Position numbers and translations under genes: made by a program. From assembly GCA_001910725.1 (NCBI GenBank), contig MJGA01000036.1, positions 176,179 to 240,178 on the forward strand: DNA of 64,000 nucleotides. The letters are read 5' to 3'. This document shows, in pieces, positions 10,520 to 21,590 of the stretch (position 1 is the stretch's first letter; each line of letters begins with the position of its first letter). This DNA is from Phanerodontia chrysosporium (lineage: Eukaryota; Basidiomycota; Agaricomycetes; Polyporales; Phanerochaetaceae). The notes beneath the pieces were generated by a model. That model did no database searches, had not been told where the DNA came from, and saw only the letters and a program-made list of their open reading frames with translations.

Positions 10520-12135
10520 CTACACATCTGGGAACCCCACACTCTCAGGAGCCCGCATCTGCACAGCCAGCCTGTATCCCAGACTCTTAGGATCAGCAAC
10601 TACCGCGTCCATGGCCTTCGCGTGTTCGCTATCGTGGCCTAGCTCAATCGCGTACCACTTCTTGGCCAGCCTAGCCCATCGTTGCGTAGCCTCGACACTG
10701 ACAGGCGGTCTGTCAGATCAAGAGCATGTCTCTTTCCGGTGGCATTGCTTACTCGGCATGTGCGGCGGCGACCACCGCGGCGTCAGCAGCAAGTTGTCCG
10801 CGCTCGCTCCAGTAGCCTTCCTCTTCCCCCAGGGCCCATATCTTGCGCGCAATGTCGATTGCTTGCTGACCACTAATCGAGCCGTTCTGCCACGTTCGAA
10901 ATCGCGCATAGAGTTCTGCGATCTTCACCAGCCGGTCATCCGACGTCTTCGACTCGTCGTCAGAACGTGAACAGACGCTGCATTGGCATGTGAACCCATA
11001 CTGGGCCTGAAGGATCTGTCTGCAGAATAGGGCATTCAATGACAATTAGATCACTGCGCCGCTCCGATCTCACCTTCGTGAGTCTCGTGGGCGTTTAGTA
11101 TCGAGGTATGTGGTCAGCAATTCCTGATAGAATCGTTAATTCCCAAGGCCATGGAGCCGCGTAGAAACCAGGACTCGCCTCGCCTCTGGCGATAGGCTTG
11201 AGGGCGTGAACCACGAGAACGCCTTCTGACGAACGCCAATTATAGACTACGTTGAAGGCTGCTGAGCACCCGTGGTTAAGACGCGCGGTCGACGGAAATA
11301 GCCCCACGCCGTCTTCCGCCGCGGAGATGGCGTTGGTCTCGAAAATGGCCAGCGCCAGCTGCAGGTCGAACAATGGCGTATTGGGGACAGCGTCCTCGGG
11401 GAGATTCACGTACGACAAGTTGTAGAATGCGCCGCGACTATGAGGCGATAGTTTCTCAAGCGCGTCAAGGATGATGGAGCCTGGTGATCCCCGAACAAAC
11501 CCTTGTGCAGTGCTTCAGTAGAGGTTTGTTATCGTGAGGGACGCAGAAAGTCACCTTGCGCCGGCACCAGGAACAAAGGTTTCTCACGGAGAATTAATTC
11601 GCCTTGCTACGAGGGAGTTAGTGAAAGCACAGAGATTGGACTCGGGCGTGACAAGCCTGGATATCTCGTGTAGCGATTGCCCCCTTTCCCTTGCCAGGGA
11701 TGTCTACTACTTGGTAAGGCCAGCTGTCTCCGGACTGTTGTAAGGTTGCGCCGCGCGGAAGGGTTGGTAGCCAACATAGATCGAGATGACCAACAGAGTG
11801 AAAGCTACCAGGAGCAAAGCGCGGGATGTCCGCGCAGGTAGAGCTGCACCGAGACTGGTCAGTGCCGAGTTCGGTTGCGTGGAATGGTCGCGCAACGGTG
11901 CTGACCAGGCTTAGGATGAGGGCCTTGGAGGCCGCTCTGGCGAGTCGCTCCTGGAGCGACAGTGGTCTTCCTCGCCCGTCGAAGAGCCTGGTGGGTCATG
12001 GTATGAGGGAAGTCCGCTGAGAGACCGCAACCGTGCATCCCGTTCCCTTGGCGGCTGACATTGCGCGGGACGCGTTACGTCACGTGCTCTCATGATTGGG
12101 TCGCGTTTGATGTCGATCGCGCGTATCGGTAACAT
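10520..12135 (-). CDS. SET-domain protein (SMYD-like), N-terminus unresolved
   Basis: Exons from the 3' end are 10520-10697, 10753-11019, 11074-11123, 11179-11480, 11555-11606 and one ending at 11657. They encode GKGKGAIATRDI, GELILREKPLFLVP, the SET core NHGCSA, ELLTTYLDTKRPRDSR and a post-SET Cys cluster (CQCSVC) in YGFTCQCSVCS, so a protein lysine methyltransferase fold is clear. Two introns start with GC: GCGAGT at 11178 (firm, because only this keeps ARGE-ELLTTY) and GCTTGT at 11656 (less firm). Upstream, a frame with a membrane-like helix (ALLLVAFTLLVISIYVGY) leads toward the SET part but is out of register near 11720 by one base. The start at 12135 is tentative. Confidence 0.75.
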
Positions 12136-12235
12136 GCGTAGACGCCCAGTTTCTATACTGACACGTAGTCCCTGCTAAGCCATACACGTTCTCTCATCCA
12201 CCTCCGCCGTTTGCCCGCCGTTTTGCTCATTCGCC

Positions 12236-13688
12236 ATGTCGTTTATACGGTGCGTAGCTATCTTTATTCCCTGTGTTGCTCTCACGTATCGTGTATGTCA
12301 CGTAGGCTAGGACTGTGCGTCATCGGCGTATATTCCATGTTTCTCGTGCGTCACATATCCTCTGTTCCACGCCCATGGTGAGCTAACCATGTCCCTACGA
12401 AAGATTTGGGCCATTGCACAGGAGCGTCGTGAGTCCCTTCCACTACAACTGTTGCGGGCCTGTTCTCACTCTCATTTGTAGTCTCGGTTCCATTTGAGTC
12501 GGTAGTCGATGGCTCGAAGGAAAAGTTCAAGTCTCCTCTGTTCATGGGCACATGTCAAAGTGCAATGAGCTCTGTGTCAGCCATTCTATATCTTCTGTTT
12601 CGCCGCAAACCTAGACAGTCCTTTGCCCAATTGCTCGGCCTGGATCTCGATCCTACTCCATACAGAGACACAATCCCAAAGCCAACGGCGATGCAAAGGC
12701 CAACGGCCATGCTCACACCAATCGGCCAGATTCTCGTTATTCCACTAGATCGCTTCTTCTCCGGTACTTCCAATGTGCCGTCTTCATCACCTCCGCTGCG
12801 CCCTTCGGCTTCGCTGCTCTATCCTATATCACCTATCCTGCAATGGTTCTTGGCAAGTCCTGCAAGCTCGTGCCGGTCATGATCATGAACGTGCTACTCT
12901 ACCGGCGCAAGTTCGCACCGCACAAGTACCTCGTTGTTGCGATGGTCACGCTCGGCATCACCATGTTCATGGGCTTTGGGAAGGAGAAGCCTTCGAAGTC
13001 GAAGGGAGCAGACGCCCCGCTCTCGATGTCGACACAGCTCATTGGCATCACATACCTCCTCATCAACCTTGCCATTGACGGTGCAACCAATTCGACGCAG
13101 GACGAGATCTTCTCGCGCTTCCGGGTATCGGGGCAGCAAATGATGTTCTGGATCAACCTCTTTTGCACTGTACTCACCTCGGTCATCTCTATCCTACCGC
13201 TACCCTACATTCCGGTCCTGCACCCCTCGCACAGTCGGACCGAGCTGGAGGGAGCGCTCACTTTCATACACGAGCACCCATCCGCCGTTTGGCCGCTTGC
13301 ACAATTCGCCGTCACGGGCGCACTGGGGCAGTTGTTCATCTTCGAGACGCTGCAACACTTCGGCTCTCTGACACTGGTGTATGTCTCCGATATAGCAGCT
13401 TTTTTTCCATCACAATACTTATACACCTGGCCATTAGAACGATCACGTTGACACGAAAGCTCTTCACGATGCTTCTCTCAGTCGTAGTATACAACCACAA
13501 GCTCACCCCTGGCCAGTGGGCAGGAGCAGCAGTTGTCTTCGCTGGAATTTCAGTTGAGGCTTGGGTGAAACGGAGGGTGCGTCACCAGATTTTCCAAGCT
13601 TCGTTTGCCCTAACTGCGAGCCCTTGCAGATGTCCACGCGAAGCGTGTCATCCAGGAAAAGGAGAAGGCCAAAATAAAAACTCTCTAG
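12236..13688 (+). CDS. HUT1: HUT1/SLC35B1-like nucleotide-sugar transporter
   Basis: Exons: 12236-12249, 12306-12345, 12404-12428, 12482-13378, 13438-13576 and a last piece from 13630. The protein has about ten hydrophobic helices and family motifs such as [28 protein letters not shown] and [13 protein letters not shown]. Members carry UDP-galactose or UDP-glucose, or exchange ATP/ADP, in the ER membrane. Two one-base frame problems exist. One is in the loop after [11 protein letters not shown] (about 12640-12690), where the frame must shift by one to reach ANGHAH and the third helix. The other is at the last junction (13576/13630), where the conserved tail [13 protein letters not shown] is one base out. 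Both are repaired by adding one base, so sequence error is likely. Confidence 0.85.
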
Positions 13689-13847
13689 CTAGAAAGATAG
13701 AGTGGGACGCCACACGACCGCATACCGCATATAGTATGGACTTCCGCGTGTGAACTACATCATAGAGCATGTAAGTTAGAGTCGGCGAATACAGACTAAG
13801 ACCTAGTGTCAATCCAGAAGAAATGTCGATGACCGGACGTCAAGTTG

Positions 13848-14847
13848 CTACATCTCCATTGCGTCGTCTTCATCTTCGACCAATTGTCGTTTACGGTCCT
13901 CGACTCTGCATAAGAACCGTCAGATGGCTTTCCGATGTGCGGATGGCCGGACGCACCGAGCGGACTCCTCATCATCACTATCATCCGCGCGTTTACGCCG
14001 TGTATTTCCGCCGCCTTGCTGCGGAAAGCTGCGTACCGCGAGGCTTGCTTTATATATTGATTCATACTCCTGCAATCCATCGTGAGCTAGCGACGTCTGA
14101 GGCTAGACGGAGCATGTACCTTGATCTGTGTCAGGAACCCTCCGTTCGGAGAGATGCAGTATCGCCTGTTCTGCACCATGTGCAGAGCATCCTCCCATGT
14201 AATCTGTAATCGTTGCATGACATACATGACAACGAATGAAGGCGACAAGCTGATGCCGCCTTGAAGCATTTCAGCAAAGCCTTGACAGGATCAGGAACGG
14301 GTACGCACCATTACAATGCACAAGCACGCGTCCGCCTTGCGCCAGTGCCTGATCAATGAATTGACATGCCCTAGGGAGGCCTGAAATAAGTATACGGATG
14401 GTGAAGAAGGACGAGAGACGCACTGAGGGAAGAGTCTGATGAGATTCTGCTCCTCGCTGTCTTGGACGTCCAACACGAGATAGTGAAATTGGTCCGGGAA
14501 GCGTGGGCGGACTGAGAAGGCTTCCTTTGCATCTCGTATGCATACTCTGAGCGGATACGGTCAGATGTCGCCCAACCTGATACTGGACAGAGGCACACAT
14601 GTGGGTGACCCCGAGGGACTGGAGGGTGCTCAGATCCTTGGAGGCCTGCAGTGGCCCGAGCAAGAGGCCAGGAAGTATCTCTTGACATTGTCTGCGCATC
14701 TCATATCTGTTATAGCCTAGTGAGTGCGCTGTCGCCACACGCGGGCCTATGCACGACGCACGTCCACTCCTCACCGGGGCCTTGTATGAGCTCACGGAGT
14801 TCCTCTGGCGTGAGCTGCTGCTGATTCGAGCCCGAGGCAGCTTGCAT
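13848..14847 (-). CDS. STYX-like pseudophosphatase
   Basis: Seven exons (14847-14775, 14716-14599, 14546-14424, 14370-14309, 14259-14120, 14069-13957, 13905-13848) encode 228 aa with consistent phases. RYEMRRQCQEILPGLLLGP is very close to the start of the STYX dual-specificity phosphatase fold, followed by LVLDVQDSEEQNLIRLFP, the signature loop VHCNGGISLSPSF, and NRRYCISPNGGF. Active dual-specificity phosphatases need HC-x5-R; here Cys is present but the Arg position is Leu. Animal STYX instead has Gly for Cys and keeps Arg. It therefore probably binds phosphoproteins without hydrolysing them. It lies divergent to the ZNG1-like gene, 218 bp apart. Confidence 0.9.
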
Positions 14848-15065
14848 CGTATGTTTGTCCTGATTATATCTGAAGGGGAACGGGAATATTGTTGGGTATA
14901 GGGCCTACGGACGGGAGGCGAGGGTGAGGATCGGGAAGAAAGTGTCGGTGTGTGCCTGCATCAGTAGTAGAATCGCCACGCGCGTCGATCGAGACGCGTT
15001 CATCAACTGGCGCTTTCCTTTCTCCTTTCATCCACCACACCCCTCCCGAATACGTCCTTTGAATC

Positions 15066-16583
15066 ATGGACGACGACGAGATCCCGTGTGTAATTTTGTC
15101 GTTGGCTACAATGCTTTACTTACGTGGTTCAGGACGCTCATTGAGACGAATGAGCCCATTGCTCAGGTAGTCGGAGACAAGACAGTGCCACTGACGATAA
15201 TATGTGGCTTTCTCGGGGCAGGAAAGTCCACACTGATACGGTGCGCACAACGTAAACGTCAACGGTTTGTCCTACTGACGATCGCTTTCAGTCGCATTCT
15301 CTCTGAGAGACATGGCTATCGCATCGCGGTCATCATGAACGATTTCGGTGACACTGCTGTGAGTCTTCATTGCTGCAGCATTGAGCGAAGAGAAATTGAG
15401 CTTTCGTAGGATATTGAAGGTATGACAAGTGTAACTAGCTTTCCAGCCATTGACCGCATGGCCCGCAACAGCCAAAACGATCAACGTCTCTTCGGTCGAT
15501 GACCCTACACAGACGTCTGAAGAGATTCTCGAGCTCGCAAACGGTTGTCTCTGCTGTAGCATCAAGGATTCAGGCGTGGCTGCTATAGAGAAACTCATGC
15601 AGCGGAAGGGTGCTTTCGATTACATTCTACTCGAGACGACGGGCCTAGCAGATCCAGGTAAAAGTTCGATGGGACTCATGCTTGTCTATGCTGATAAATA
15701 GGCAGGTCCAATCGCGTCATTATTTTGGCAGAATGAAGAATTCTCGGCTGGACTCGGTCAGTACATACACCTGGACGGAGTTGTATGCATGGTAGACTCC
15801 GTATTCGGTCGTCAAGTATGTGCTGTGCAATGTCTCGTATGTGCTTTGGCTGACCGCTGGCGTAGCAAATGGAAGAAGATCACTCTGTGGACGGTGTCGG
15901 CGAGAGCTTGAGGTTCGTTTCACGCGGTCAAATATGCCACTTGCGACTCATGATGTCATAGGCAAATTGCCTGCGCGGATGTGGTCTTGTTGAACAAGAC
16001 TGACTTGGTCACCCCTGCTCAAGTCACTGAACTAGAGCAGCTGATCACTCAGGTCAATCCCGCCGCCATCATTCACCGAACAGTGCAAGGCAACATCGAC
16101 TTGAAGCATATCCTCGGCATCGACGCTTTCTCATCAAGAACGAAGTCTGTGGCGGCCGATTCCCTCACGCATGTCGATCACCCTGTAGGTCAGACTTGCG
16201 ACCAGCACTGCGGTGCCGATGCCCATGCGCATGCGCATCACTACGAACTGCGCGGCATATCCAGCTTACAGGCCTCGGTACCTGTCTTATCACAGACAGC
16301 CTTCGATCGTGTCGACGAATGGATCCGGACGCTACTCTGGGAAGGTCGACTCCCAGAAGATCCTCCAGCGGACTCGCAGCAGATCACCGTGTTGCGATGC
16401 AAAGGGATCTTCCAAACAACATCTGGCATGACCTACGTCCTCCAGGGCGTGCGTAGCCTGTATGAAGTATCTCCGGCCGTGGGCGACTCTGATTTCGGCT
16501 TGGAGTCTGGGAAGTTGGTTTTCATTGGCAAAGGACTAGACGAAAGAATACGCTCTAGTCTATTGAGAGTATTTGCGGAGTAA
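15066..16583 (+). CDS. ZNG1: ZNG1/CobW-family GTPase metallochaperone
   Basis: Eight exons (15066-15085, 15133-15240, 15292-15358, 15410-15419, 15472-15657, 15706-15815, 15866-15912, 15962-16583) give 389 aa. They show Walker [10 protein letters not shown] (residues 32-40), MNDFGDTA, the metal-binding [22 protein letters not shown], the guanine-specificity motif NKTD, a His-rich loop (DAHAHAHH) and a C-terminal CobW_C domain ending in VFIGKGLD. Exon 4 is a 10-nt microexon. The family hydrolyses GTP to hand Zn to client enzymes such as methionine aminopeptidase. The N-terminus reads DDDEIPTLIET where animal and yeast members usually carry a CPE-type docking motif, so the Cys is absent here. 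Confidence 0.92.
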
Positions 16584-17124
16584 TCGCTGTCGATGTGGGC
16601 TCGCATTGTACGGTTGCTCCTTGGGAAGCTTTCGTAGAATGCGATCTCACTTCGACACCTCTGTTCGCATTTTCCAAAGCAAAACAGTGGTGTCACTCCG
16701 ACCTTCGAGACGCACAAATAGCCGTGCAAGGTAACATCTGGTATGCTCATAGAACGCACGATGCGGGCGCCGGTAAGAGTCTTCTTGGATGGCACACCCT
16801 TAGAACTTACTATTTCGTTAGCAATCTCCGTATTCCGGTAGTATGTGGTGGCGGTCCTCCACGACGGAAGGCGGACATGAGAGCAGACCCCGAGGGCCGA
16901 CACAGCACCAGGCGTACGATAGGGTTCAGTTTCCCTTAGGAACTCCAGGACGCTGCTATATTAGGTGCACTTCCTGAAAAATACGCCCACCCCAGATCTT
17001 CTTTCACGCACTACTAGGTGGGCTCGCGCAAAATGTGGTACTAAGAGAGGATCACCATGCATACTAGGATCATTTGGTTCTGCCACTTTCGATTCCTGGG
17101 ACTCTGTCTTCCCTGCGATCGACT
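16584..17124. other. Intergenic stretch, no gene seen
   Basis: About 540 bp after the ZNG1-like stop codon. Frames on both strands are short and without recognisable motifs. Confidence 0.5.
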
Positions 17125-18503
17125 ATGGCCGGCTCGCCCATTGATCTCCGTCGTCATCAGCTCCTGTCCCGCATAGAGTATCCGACCTCGACTTTCCAAC
17201 TATCCTGGTTCACTGGCTCTGTATAAATCGCGGTCTGTGAACAGATCATCGATATCGTCGCGCAGGTCCTCTACACGCCCAAGTGGCCTTGAGCTACACT
17301 TCGCGCACCGCACGCGTGAGGTCTTGCATGTCAAGCCTGGCTCCGTGGAACCGCCTGCACCTGCTATGTCCTGTGGTCGCGCAGCGCAGCGACAACTATG
17401 CGAAAAAGGATCGCCGTGCTCAACAGACTACTGTCGAATATCCCATACGTTCAACCATACCCTCCCGATTAACTGCGAGTCAGGCCCTTGATCACATTTC
17501 TCGACTCTACATCATGTCCAATTAATTCGGAACTCAAGCGTCCGTGCTTGAGAGACGGTGGGTTCAATATCACGTCTCCCTTCGTAGTGATGGTGCGCCA
17601 GCACCGTTCTCTCGGTTCCACTCATCGACTATCGACAACGTATTCTTGCACTCTAGCTGGGAAACCCAATTCTGATCCTATCATCTTTGAGGCACCTCAA
17701 GCACCTACGAATGTCGAAGCTATCCTGGGCACCCCGCTCTCGCGTTATACAAGATAGACGGGCGCGCACTATTGTCTCTTGCTTACCGTGCACGAATTTT
17801 CGAAGAGTTGAGCTGTTGGGGCCCCAAGTCCAGACGCGTTGCAACACTATGACACCTCCACATCTGACTCAGGGACGAAAAGCACTTCCAGGTGCTTGAG
17901 AACGCCGTCGTCAGTCGTCGCTCGAGCATACCGGTGGAGATCGATGTTTCTTGGACTAGGGGTGTCAGCGTCGTGCGGCTGACAGCTTCATGGCTTCTTG
18001 ACATGTCCCGCACAACTATAACGCTGCACGCTCATCTGCCGACCGTCCAGGTAGGTACGTCGAACTATCCAGATAGCGTTTGGGACTCATGCAAGTGTAC
18101 CTATAGGGTAACGATGGGAAGAGTATATCCGAGCGTTGTGCAGTCAACGAGCAGCGCCCAGAATATTGCTCTTAAGTCGAAGATCACTACGCTGCAAGAA
18201 CAACTCTCCGCCGAGACGCATTCATACCGCACAATAATCGCCGCCTTGGCCGCGACGTGCAGGTCTTTGCAAGATCGCATACGTACGCTGGAGGCAGAGC
18301 GTCAAGACTCCGTCATGCGCGGACGGCTCCACGGTAGACGAGTACCGCTCTCGTCTGCCTCTTCAAATCCCCAAACGGCAGCAAATTGTGCAAAAAACGT
18401 ATCAGAAAGGCCAGGGCCGCAGACGCCACCATCTCCTAGGAGTCAGACTCTGGTAGTATATGACGACACCGCACTGTTGTGGAAGGCTTGGATGTGGTTC
18501 TGA
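17125..18503 (+). CDS. Possible multi-exon coiled-coil protein, model unresolved
   Basis: The plus strand holds several open pieces that look like exons of one gene. A possible ATG at 17125 begins MAGSPIDLRRHQLLSRIE, which can be spliced by a GTATCC donor to a Ser/Arg-rich piece near 17240. The best piece ends at 18503 and contains a heptad-like coiled coil (ALKSKITTLQEQL, then LQDRIRTLEAERQ) and a Pro/Ser-rich tail. I could not find a set of splice sites that makes one frame, and I recognise no family. The strand and extent are inferred from the coiled-coil frame only. Confidence 0.3.
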
Positions 18504-18869
18504 AACGGACTGGAAACCATGTCTCGTATCCCAATCAGCAGCAATGACCAATCCCTCCTAAGTTCTGGTTCGTGCAAGCGCACTCGCGGTGGACGCGGTT
18601 GTTGAACATGAATTGGAGTAATAGTTATACAGGACAATTTTCTAAAAGGTACAAGTCATCCCAAATGTAACCATGTAGAGAAGAACAAACAATGCAGAAT
18701 TATGGCACGCTGAGAGGGTAGATCCAGCAAGTAGATAACGCAAGGGATAACAGACATAGATCGTACTATAAATACCGGTTCAAGGAAAGAACGTCAAAGC
18801 GTATCTTCAGGTTCGAGAGGTGAATGAGACTTCCCCGACACGCAGCCCATCCCATCGTGAGTGCATATC
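18504..18869. other. Convergent 3' intergenic region
   Basis: AT-rich sequence between the tentative coiled-coil gene and the stop codon of the membrane-protein gene. No feature was recognised. Confidence 0.5.
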
Positions 18870-20249
18870 TTACTTTTTCGCGAAGCCCTCGTAGTCTGTC
18901 TCGGTGTCGATGGTGATCTTCACGCCCTTAGGTCCCTCCTCCTGAGTAGGAGTTCCGCCCTCCTCCATAGGATAGACTCCGTCTCCCTTGACCTCGGCGA
19001 TTTGGTCGCTCTCCTTGTCGTCCGCCCAGTCGCGGGCCTTGGGCTCCGCAGCGAGGCCGACGGTGTAGGTCTGCTGCGGGTGCTGCAGGCTGAGGATGGC
19101 GCCGCTCGGGGGCGCCGGACGCGACACCACATGCGTGGACGGATGAGATTGCTGGTGACCAGAGCGCCCTGAGAAGGCACCTCCGTTGGCGAGGGAGCCG
19201 CGGACTGCAAGGATGATGCGGAGAGTCATGGAAGTCGTCAGGACGGCAGCCATGCTCGTCACGATGACGCGGATGGGGTCTTCTGGGCCGGTGGGCTTGA
19301 CGATGAACCAGAAGAGCATGTTCACCATGTTCACCGCCCAGATGGCAGCGTAGAGGTTGAGACCATCGCGGAGCATGAGCTTCCAGTACGAAGTCGGCTT
19401 GTCTTTCAGCGAACGGAATGAACGCTGCAGGGCAAGTACGAGTGAAGCCGTGTACAAAAGAGTCGCCGACAGCCAATAAATGCCGACCCAGTTGTGCTTG
19501 GGCGACGCGATGCAACCTTGGCCTTCCTCGACAGGCGTTACTATACCGGATGTGAGTGAGATGTGTAGAAAGGACGTCCGGCGGTGGAAGCTCACCTCGG
19601 TAGAAACCGCAGCACACGGCCGTCACTACGATTTGGAGTGCAAACAGGCCGCCCATGACGGCAAGCACATTCCGAGATTTGTCGTAGATAGCATGGATGC
19701 GGATGACGTGAACGGCAGAGCAGACGGCAAGGAGTATCGCGGTGCAGATGGGCTCAAAGAGGTAGAAATGCGAGCAGGTCTAGGGAACAAAAAGACGATC
19801 AGGATCATGATACAAAGGAGGTGGGCGCTGCCAGGGCGCGCGGGGGCGCCTACTGAGGCCGAGCGATAACGGATGCTTGCTGTCGCCGGCGACGCGCACG
19901 ACGTAGAAGAGAGGGCAAGGCCCCGTCCACACCGTGCTTGGGGCACGAGCAAGTTCAGAGCTCAAGAAGAAGGGAAACTCACCTCCAGTGACCACTTGGT
20001 ATCAAAGAACGCAACCCCGACAATTGTGAATTCGACAGGCATAAACACCCTCAGGAAGTGATATGCTATCTTGAGGAACGGCCAGCCCTTGGTGCGCAGG
20101 AGGCGCCATGACCGAGGAGAGAGAACAAGAGTGTCCCACGCGGCGACGGTCAATGTGCACACAAAGAAGTACTTGTGTGCAGAGAGGTGAGGCGGGAGGT
20201 CGAGAGAGGGAGGGAGGGCCTGTGTGGGGTCGGACGAGTTGGACGCCAT
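18870..20249 (-). CDS. Seven-helix-type basidiomycete membrane protein
   Basis: Three exons (20249-19983, 19779-19596, 19540-18870) encode 373 aa, an exact number of codons. The N-terminus has HKYFFVCTLTVAAWDTLVLS and WPFLKIAYHFLRVFMPVEF, resembling the start of DUF6533-type fungal membrane proteins. Further helices follow (AILLAVCSAVHVIRIHAIY, VMGGLFALQIVVTAVCCGFY, IYWLSATLLYTASLVLAL and others), then a hydrophilic, acidic tail of about 100 residues. Intron 1 is 203 bp, four times the local norm, but only this junction gives WSLE-TCSHFYLF as in relatives. The function is unknown; a receptor-like topology is inferred. Confidence 0.75.
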
Positions 20250-21535
20250 CGCAAGGCCGGCAGCGGCAGCGAGTGGTTGAGGAGGAGAGGGAGAGGGACG
20301 GGGCGAGATGGGAGACGGGGCGAGGAGGTTATGAACGCGATCCAAAGCGATGAAACACCCACCGGACGCCCACCATTGCCGCCTATGGTCATTTCCATCA
20401 GGCCATGGACTGTTCAACTGTTCCCATCCCGCCTCTCCTCACTTGCACTGCCTTCCATCCCACTTCCATTCACTCGTCGTTTGTGCCCAGATCACCAAGA
20501 CATGCACTTGTGCCTGGTCACCGCTCACAGTCCTCTCTGCAAGCCGCCCCGCTCAGCGCACATGGATCACGGCATCCCCTGCAATCCTCCGGTATTAGCT
20601 GGACCGCCGGCACCTCATGTTCACAGGCGGTACCGCCTTTATCATGTCGTGATAGCTCCAGCTTCGTCTACTCGCGCGCGAAGGAAGGCCAGAGAATCGA
20701 TCTCACCTGCCCAGGCAGTGTCTTGATGCACTTTGCATGTCCCGCTATAGTTGCCAGCCTATCGCTATTCCATGTCCATAATCCCTGCTCGATAGTCCTC
20801 TCTTGTTCTCAAAATCGAAAGCACCATGAGGAGGGGCAGCACCTGCCTCTGTGCCCGAAGCAATCTGTCTCAGGCACGGGAATCCAGCTCGCTGTGTGGC
20901 GGTGTGGATGATCTACGCTGTGCTGCTTTTTACTACCTGCTATCTTGGTTGCAGATGCGACTACTCTTGGTCCGGCGCCGCAGAGTGTATCCATCCCAGG
21001 GATGTGCCGCCTCAGTAGATCAGTACTCAGTCCTCGCACGTGCACGGTAAGTGCGTGCCTCCCTATTAGTGAACAAAGCCCTCACGAAGACGCGCGACGG
21101 TCAAGGTCAGGCCCGCGCCGCGGGGTATTAGCTATGGCGTAGATAGTGTTTGAAAACCGGCTGGTTTTTGCACATCCGCGTGGCAGCATTTTGCTGGCCG
21201 GCGCCTTCCCTGCCTACTATGACCTGTGTGTGCGCTTCCTGTAAATACATCCGCGCACAGCCAACAGCAGCATGCCGCGCAGCCAGAGCGCCGTCACACC
21301 GCGCTCAGACGAGTAGCGCGCGTTCGTGAACGAGCGGGCGATAGAGCTCGACGGCCAATCGACCAGATAATTTGGCCCACTTACCCGATCACGGACGTGG
21401 ACGGGCTTGGCCGCTGCGACTGCGTACTCGGTCTCGGCAGAAAAGCCTTCTCCTGACGTGCTTGAGACCGCCGCCCGGATTCGGCCATGCCGCGATCGCT
21501 GTTCTTGCCGCCAAGGCGACATGTCTCATGCAGTG
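20250..21535. other. Long intergenic region between divergent genes
   Basis: Nearly 1.3 kb separates the membrane-protein gene from the lipase-like gene. A frame at 20405-20911 is open but Ser/Pro/His-rich and without motifs, so I do not call it. The pyrimidine-rich tract near 20420-20470 may belong to a promoter. Confidence 0.5.
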
Positions 21536-21543
21536 TATATAGA
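21536..21543 (+). promoter_or_regulatory. TATA box of the lipase-like gene
   Basis: TATATAGA lies 55 bp upstream of the start codon at 21591, a normal distance for a short fungal leader. Confidence 0.5.
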
Positions 21544-21590
21544 CAGGTCCTCGAACGAAGCCATTCACGTCCATCGCCGAGCCGCCTCGA

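Noticed and set aside
20405..20911. 168-codon Ser/Pro/His-rich frame upstream of the lipase-like gene
   Set aside because: Low complexity and no splice sites or family pattern.
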